The notes under the pieces were generated by a model that saw nothing but the letters and a program-made list of their open reading frames with translations, had not been told where the DNA came from and did no database searches. 52,133 bases of DNA from a virus: the IMG/VR virus record IMGVR_UViG_3300036791_000029, positions 1 through 52,133 of that record. The stretch is one strand, 5' to 3'. Positions 48,483 through 52,133 of the stretch are shown in pieces. The position numbers and the translations under genes are program-made. Each line of letters opens with the position of its first letter. The first letter of the stretch is position 1.

Positions 48483-49915
48483 TTTACTGGAACTTGTAGA
48501 GTTGTAGTATTTACTCCTGGCGGCTGTGACGGATCAGTTGGAACATCCATCTGTGTTACATCTACATTAGCACTATAGTTCAGTTCCTCTGGGAATGTAG
48601 GCAACTCAGGATCAAACTCATACTCAGCATACATATCCTCTACAACAATCTGTCTAACCTCTTCTGGAGACAATATTTGATTATCCATAAATGCTACTAG
48701 TGTTTGCTGTCTAAAGTTATCAGCTTGCTCTTCAACTAAGTCTTTGTCTGCTTCCTCTTTGGCTGTCGGCACCCACAATGGATTAAATGTAATGTGCCAA
48801 TCATCAGGTATGCTATTCTTGAGCTCTTTCTGAAGCCACAATATAGATGTTAGCTTTTCCAAAGGTGGTCTAACAATTACCTCTTGAATATGAGCGACCA
48901 TTACATAATGAGACTCAAGATCACCAGCATTAGTTTGATTAAGTCCTTTTGTTGACTTACCAAATAACATGTTCTCTTGGAAGCCAGTAGATGCTGCTAA
49001 TGCTGTTTGGAACTCTTGTAGAGCAGCTTGTATACCATCAATACCTGGACTTTGTACTGCGTAAGTATCATCTTTATCTACAACCACAGAGTTCAAATTA
49101 CCTCTGACCTGGTCTACCATATTGATACGTTTAATGGCCATAGCATCATCACCATTAGCCAACATTTCACCTAGACCAGACATATTGTATACTGCTTGTT
49201 GTTTCCTTTCCAACAGACGTTCTGTCCAATCTAGAGCGCGCTCATATCGTCCAATATCTTTGGCACAGCTTTCTAATACTGATCTACCAGCCCATGGGAT
49301 ACGATTATACTTCATCATATTGGGTGGCATAGGCTCACCAGGCACTGGTATTAGTCTAGTTTCATGTATCTCAAAAGTTTGTCCTTCTGATGGCGTAATC
49401 TGATAGAACTCTGGTTTCCCAAATGTATCAGGATCATTTTGATCTGTATAGTATTTCTCTGTGCCATGTATACTTGTTATATCATACACTCTAATTTCAT
49501 TAATTGTATCTAGATTGTCTGTATTAAGCGGATCAGTAAAGTCACCACCATCTTGGGCAATAAGGATTAGAGCAGCACCACCGTATAGACGCGACCATCT
49601 AATAGCATCAGCCATTCTTGTTAGTACAGACAAACGATCATATTCATCTTGCATTACTTCATCTTCATCATTCTCTATTTCAATGCCGCGCTGAAACGAG
49701 TCATCAGCAGGCTTATCAACTATCTTTTGTGCTAATCCACTAGTGATATATAGATTTGTTAGTTCAAATACTGACCATCGCAAAGACCAATAACGAGATA
49801 GTCCACGCCCCAACCAATTGCTTGTTTGGAACGTTGTAGATGTTCTATCAAGACTTGGAACACCAAGTCCAGACAATAGATTAGCATAGCCATCTTGGCG
49901 TCTAATAGCATTCAT
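48479..49915 (-). CDS. Portal protein (DUF1073-type)
   Basis: A 478-residue protein. The patterns LYITSGLAQKIVDKPADDSFQRGIEIE, RLYGGAALILIAQDG, GRSVLESCAKDIGRYERALDWTERLLERKQQAVYNMSGL and FGKSTKGLNQTNAGDLESHYVMVAHIQE are characteristic of DUF1073 portals. The dodecameric ring is the DNA entry port. It overlaps terL (ATGA) and is followed by head genes. The C-terminus is Pro-rich. Confidence 0.85.
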   Translation of the reverse strand: MNAIRRQDGYANLLSGLGVPSLDRTSTTFQTSNWLGRGLSRYWSLRWSVFELTNLYITSGLAQKIVDKPADDSFQRGIEIENDEDEVMQDEYDRLSVLTRMADAIRWSRLYGGAALILIAQDGGDFTDPLNTDNLDTINEIRVYDITSIHGTEKYYTDQNDPDTFGKPEFYQITPSEGQTFEIHETRLIPVPGEPMPPNMMKYNRIPWAGRSVLESCAKDIGRYERALDWTERLLERKQQAVYNMSGLGEMLANGDDAMAIKRINMVDQVRGNLNSVVVDKDDTYAVQSPGIDGIQAALQEFQTALAASTGFQENMLFGKSTKGLNQTNAGDLESHYVMVAHIQEVIVRPPLEKLTSILWLQKELKNSIPDDWHITFNPLWVPTAKEEADKDLVEEQADNFRQQTLVAFMDNQILSPEEVRQIVVEDMYAEYEFDPELPTFPEELNYSANVDVTQMDVPTDPSQPPGVNTTTLQVPVK

Positions 49916-51321
49916 GACGATAATGCCAAGTAACGTTCATATTGCGATACACCAGCGATACATTCTAGATAGGCACCACTACTGGCGTCAATATAATCAT
50001 CATGATCACCCTCAGGAAAAACAGCCATTTCCTTCAAGTAATCATTCACCCACTGGCCTTCAACTATGTCAATATTACCAGCTTGCCATTGCGCAGATAG
50101 TGGTTCTGCCCTCGTTTCTTTTGGTCCAGTTTCTCTTACTGACTTAGCCTTGAAGCCGGCAAGATGAGAGATGAGACTTGCTGATTGATCCTTTCCAGCC
50201 TGTCCTGGATCTTGTGGCACGACCGTTGTAACTCGTTTATACTTGTTACGATCCTGCCAAGCAGTATTAAGCAATATATCACGAACAATAGAAGCATTAT
50301 GTCTAATGCTAATACCATCAGCAATACATATGCGGCCATTCTCTCTGCGACCCATTAATACTGAAGCTGTAGCACTAGGCGAAGGATTAACTTCACTAGG
50401 TTCTGTGGCAGCCAAATCCCAGCGACGCACCCACATCTTCACATCAGTAGGAACAGCAGGAATAATCTTGGCCATTACTTGAGGGAAATAAGAACCAGCA
50501 CTAGGTCTAATCTTCCAATTACCATGTAACAGACGTTCACGCTCAACTCTAGTCATCATCTCTAGGTTGGCACGATAGTCTGGGTCTTGTTCGTTCAGAA
50601 TAACATTATCTTCTAATGTTGCCGGAATGAATGTAAATGACTTAGGCAACGACGCAGGGAATTTATTGAGTAACTCCTGGCGCGTGTCAGCCCAAAACAT
50701 TTTATCATCAAATCTGACAAAGTAACGAATAATGCCACTTCGTTCTAATATTGGGTAACCAGTATCTTGATCAATCCACCAAGAGACTAGATCAGCAACC
50801 CAAGAGTCAGCATCAGGATTGCAAGTAGCACGTATATACGGTCTAACACCACACATCGAACGATTACGAGACAGCATATACCAAAATTGCTTCTCGGTGA
50901 AGTGAGTAAGCTCATCATATCCAATGAGTGGTATCTGCGAGCCTTGCCAATCCAGCACATCCTTTTCTTGGTTGAGATGGCCAAACGTTATTGTCGATCC
51001 ACTAGGGAAAGACCATGAACGATATGGACTTTGTTTTGGTATACCATCTATACGCACATATATGCCGAAACTTGTATCAAACAAACCACCTTCTGAGGTT
51101 ATTTGTACAGCTTCACGACGGAATATGACTGCTCCAAAGTCACTATTGTCGAGGTGTCGGCATGGTTCTAACAGTAATGCGTATGTTTTGCCGCCTCCGG
51201 CTGCACCTCCATATATGGCTATGTCAGCACTAGTAGACAAGAATTGTTCTTGTGGTCCAGGTTGCGGACCAATATCATTAGTATCATCAAATCCATCATA
51301 CATATTATGCCGCTTCCCCAT
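49912..51321 (-). CDS. terL: Terminase large subunit
   Basis: The ATPase-nuclease that packages DNA, 469 residues. Walker A is GGAAGGGKT (about 39-47), Walker B lies in LIGYDELTHF, followed by LSRNRS. The RNase H-like nuclease domain has RRWDLAATE (first Asp), VVPQDPGQAGKDQ and HDDYIDASSGAY (last Asp). Length fits the family. The ATG at 51321 overlaps terS; TTG at 51324 or ATG at 51303 are alternatives. A diverged allele of its start is at 1-127. Confidence 0.88.
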   Translation of the reverse strand: MGKRHNMYDGFDDTNDIGPQPGPQEQFLSTSADIAIYGGAAGGGKTYALLLEPCRHLDNSDFGAVIFRREAVQITSEGGLFDTSFGIYVRIDGIPKQSPYRSWSFPSGSTITFGHLNQEKDVLDWQGSQIPLIGYDELTHFTEKQFWYMLSRNRSMCGVRPYIRATCNPDADSWVADLVSWWIDQDTGYPILERSGIIRYFVRFDDKMFWADTRQELLNKFPASLPKSFTFIPATLEDNVILNEQDPDYRANLEMMTRVERERLLHGNWKIRPSAGSYFPQVMAKIIPAVPTDVKMWVRRWDLAATEPSEVNPSPSATASVLMGRRENGRICIADGISIRHNASIVRDILLNTAWQDRNKYKRVTTVVPQDPGQAGKDQSASLISHLAGFKAKSVRETGPKETRAEPLSAQWQAGNIDIVEGQWVNDYLKEMAVFPEGDHDDYIDASSGAYLECIAGVSQYERYLALSS

Positions 51322-51622
51322 CAATAATTTTGACAGGAGTATTCATGCGGCCATTGTCTGGTAAATATACTTTGACCCTACTAGAACTTTGGTTCGCACT
51401 AGTATCGTCATTAATGTACACTGTTTGACGTGGCTTGCCATATGCGCGATTAGACACAAACTCCATTAGACGAATGCGATCACCATGTGACATAGATGGA
51501 TCAGCAAACATCTCGTCAACTTGGCGAAGGATTGTGGGTGTGCGTTGACGACATTCAGTCATCATTTCGCGCAAGGTATAAATGCGCGCTAGCTCAGTGT
51601 GAGGATCGAAACCATCAGGCAT
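51305..51622 (-). CDS. terS: Terminase small subunit-like protein, right allele
   Basis: A 105-residue protein identical in sequence to that at 111-428, encoded by DNA that differs at several third codon positions. It is coupled to the complete terL downstream. GGTGGA lies about 12 bases before the ATG. The gap to the nuclease allele (51623-51770) holds no gene; it is AT-rich and contains an ACGTAG / CTACGT inverted repeat near its end. Confidence 0.75.
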   Translation of the reverse strand: MPDGFDPHTELARIYTLREMMTECRQRTPTILRQVDEMFADPSMSHGDRIRLMEFVSNRAYGKPRQTVYINDDTSANQSSSRVKVYLPDNGRMNTPVKIIDGEAA

Positions 51623-51770
51623 TACATTGTGACGTCCACCAGAATAACATTACGTACAAGAGACGTTAGCGCGTATATACCATCGTAGTTGCGCAGTCTA
51701 GTCACTAACTTTATTCTCGCGATAAGTTTACCTATTCCTAATTCGTTCTCTATAGTTACTGACGAAACTA

Positions 51771-52133
51771 TCACGTAGATACGTTCGTAGCTACGTTGTT
51801 TTTAGCCTGCGGAACAAACAAATCCTTAAACCAGTCATATATCTCCCATTTATCTTCTGTGAACTTTACAAGTTGTTCAATTTTTATTGGATGCTTAGGC
51901 ACACTTAACCATGTTGACCAATTACCACAACGCAATACTCCAAACTTTGTTATCTCATCGCGATAATCATAAAAGCCAAGAAACAAAAAACAAAAGCCTC
52001 CTGATCGTTGCCACTTAGCTAACCAAGCAGCTTGATCAGCTGTTAGTTCTGAAACTCTAAATGTTGTAGCTCTAAATCTATGTTCTATAACTTTGAGTTC
52101 AAACCATACAATACGCGAGTTGTTGATTTGTAT
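51771..52133 (-). CDS. PD-(D/E)XK nuclease, C-terminal part, second allele (cut by window end)
   Basis: The start lies beyond the window. The visible 120 codons cover the ExK motif (FELKV) to the end and are close to residues 35-153 of the left copy, with changes such as VIEHRFRATTF for VIQYKFGASTF. The C-terminus differs fully after FVPQA (KNNVATNVST against TRAASGVANV), where the left allele leads into the 82-codon gene. This marks the recombination or deletion boundary. Confidence 0.8.
   Translation of the reverse strand: MQINNSRIVWFELKVIEHRFRATTFRVSELTADQAAWLAKWQRSGGFCFLFLGFYDYRDEITKFGVLRCGNWSTWLSVPKHPIKIEQLVKFTEDKWEIYDWFKDLFVPQAKNNVATNVST

Larger units (their letters stand above)
1241..50675. 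repeat. Dispersed 9-bp motif CTCCTGGCG / CGCCAGGAG
   Basis: At least 35 exact copies were found by eye, with a dozen more ending in CC (CTCCTGGCC). Sites include 1241, 3640, 3841, 4412, 4458, 5675, 7391, 7408, 9005, 9518, 10603, 10963, 12713, 15516, 17501, 18211, 18554, 20021, 20119, 21693, 22829, 23585, 25342, 26372, 28326, 29216, 33141, 34651, 35479, 35778, 36614, 38452, 43868, 47648, 48513 and 50667 (each good to a base or two). Fewer than one is expected by chance in this length. They occur in both orientations, in coding and intergenic DNA, and in different reading frames. Confidence 0.85.
51199..52133. repeat. Imperfect terminal direct repeat, right copy
   Basis: This end repeats 1-1140. 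It lacks the 82-codon gene and about 180 bases between nuclease and terS. If the molecule is circularly permuted, one unit is about 51.2 kb. Confidence 0.9.

Noticed and set aside
1-52133. tRNA genes, CRISPR arrays, integrase and insertion sequences
   Set aside because: No cloverleaf with a TTC loop, no regular spaced repeats and no transposase or recombinase were recognised on either strand.

Overview
The window is nearly all, and slightly more than one unit, of a double-stranded DNA tailed phage with a contractile tail (myovirus morphology). It has a DUF3383-type sheath, a DUF3277-type tube, tape measure, hub, spike, gp25-like and J-like baseplate proteins, and an HK97-fold head module (TerS, TerL, DUF1073 portal, DUF2213 protease, DUF2184 capsid). 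No integrase, repressor, tRNA or CRISPR array was recognised, so a virulent life style is likely but not proven. The host cannot be named. A phage-borne PEP-CTERM protein and the style of several small genes suggest a Gram-negative host with exosortase, perhaps a proteobacterium from water or soil. By eye the sequence is AT-rich.

The two ends carry the same genes (start of terL, terS, a PD-(D/E)XK nuclease) as an imperfect direct repeat: 1-1140 matches 51199-52133. The two TerS proteins are identical, but their DNA differs at synonymous sites and one end has an extra 82-codon gene. The unit length is therefore about 51.2 kb, and the window joins two diverged alleles.

Layout. (1) 1-5771, minus strand: TerL start, TerS, nuclease, VirE-like helicase, AEP-type primase, two unknown proteins, and one lone plus-strand gene at 4219. 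(2) 6128-7376, plus strand: two early genes. (3) About 7540-8335: no credible gene, but many nested helices and a GNRA tetraloop, probably a large structured RNA. (4) 8487-13248, plus strand: small early genes, most preceded by a repeated leader with two hairpins and an AAAGGAATGGAACA ribosome site. (5) 13414-23889, plus strand: DNA and nucleotide metabolism, including a possible ssDNA-binding protein, an FAD-binding protein, ThyX, a MazG-like pyrophosphatase, a DUF1599-like protein, a DEDDh exonuclease, DnaE-type polymerase and an SNF2 helicase. (6) 51622 down to 23879, minus strand: one long late operon running head, connector, tail, baseplate, fibres, lysis, with many ATGA or TAATG overlaps. 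The early and late blocks converge at 23879-23889.

Across the whole molecule the 9-mer CTCCTGGCG (or CGCCAGGAG) occurs at least 35 times, in both orientations, in different reading frames and between genes. It acts as hairpin arm in leaders and as Shine-Dalgarno site before some genes, but its spread points to a DNA-level role. This motif, the two-hairpin leaders, the structured RNA region and the phage PEP-CTERM gene are the most unusual features.
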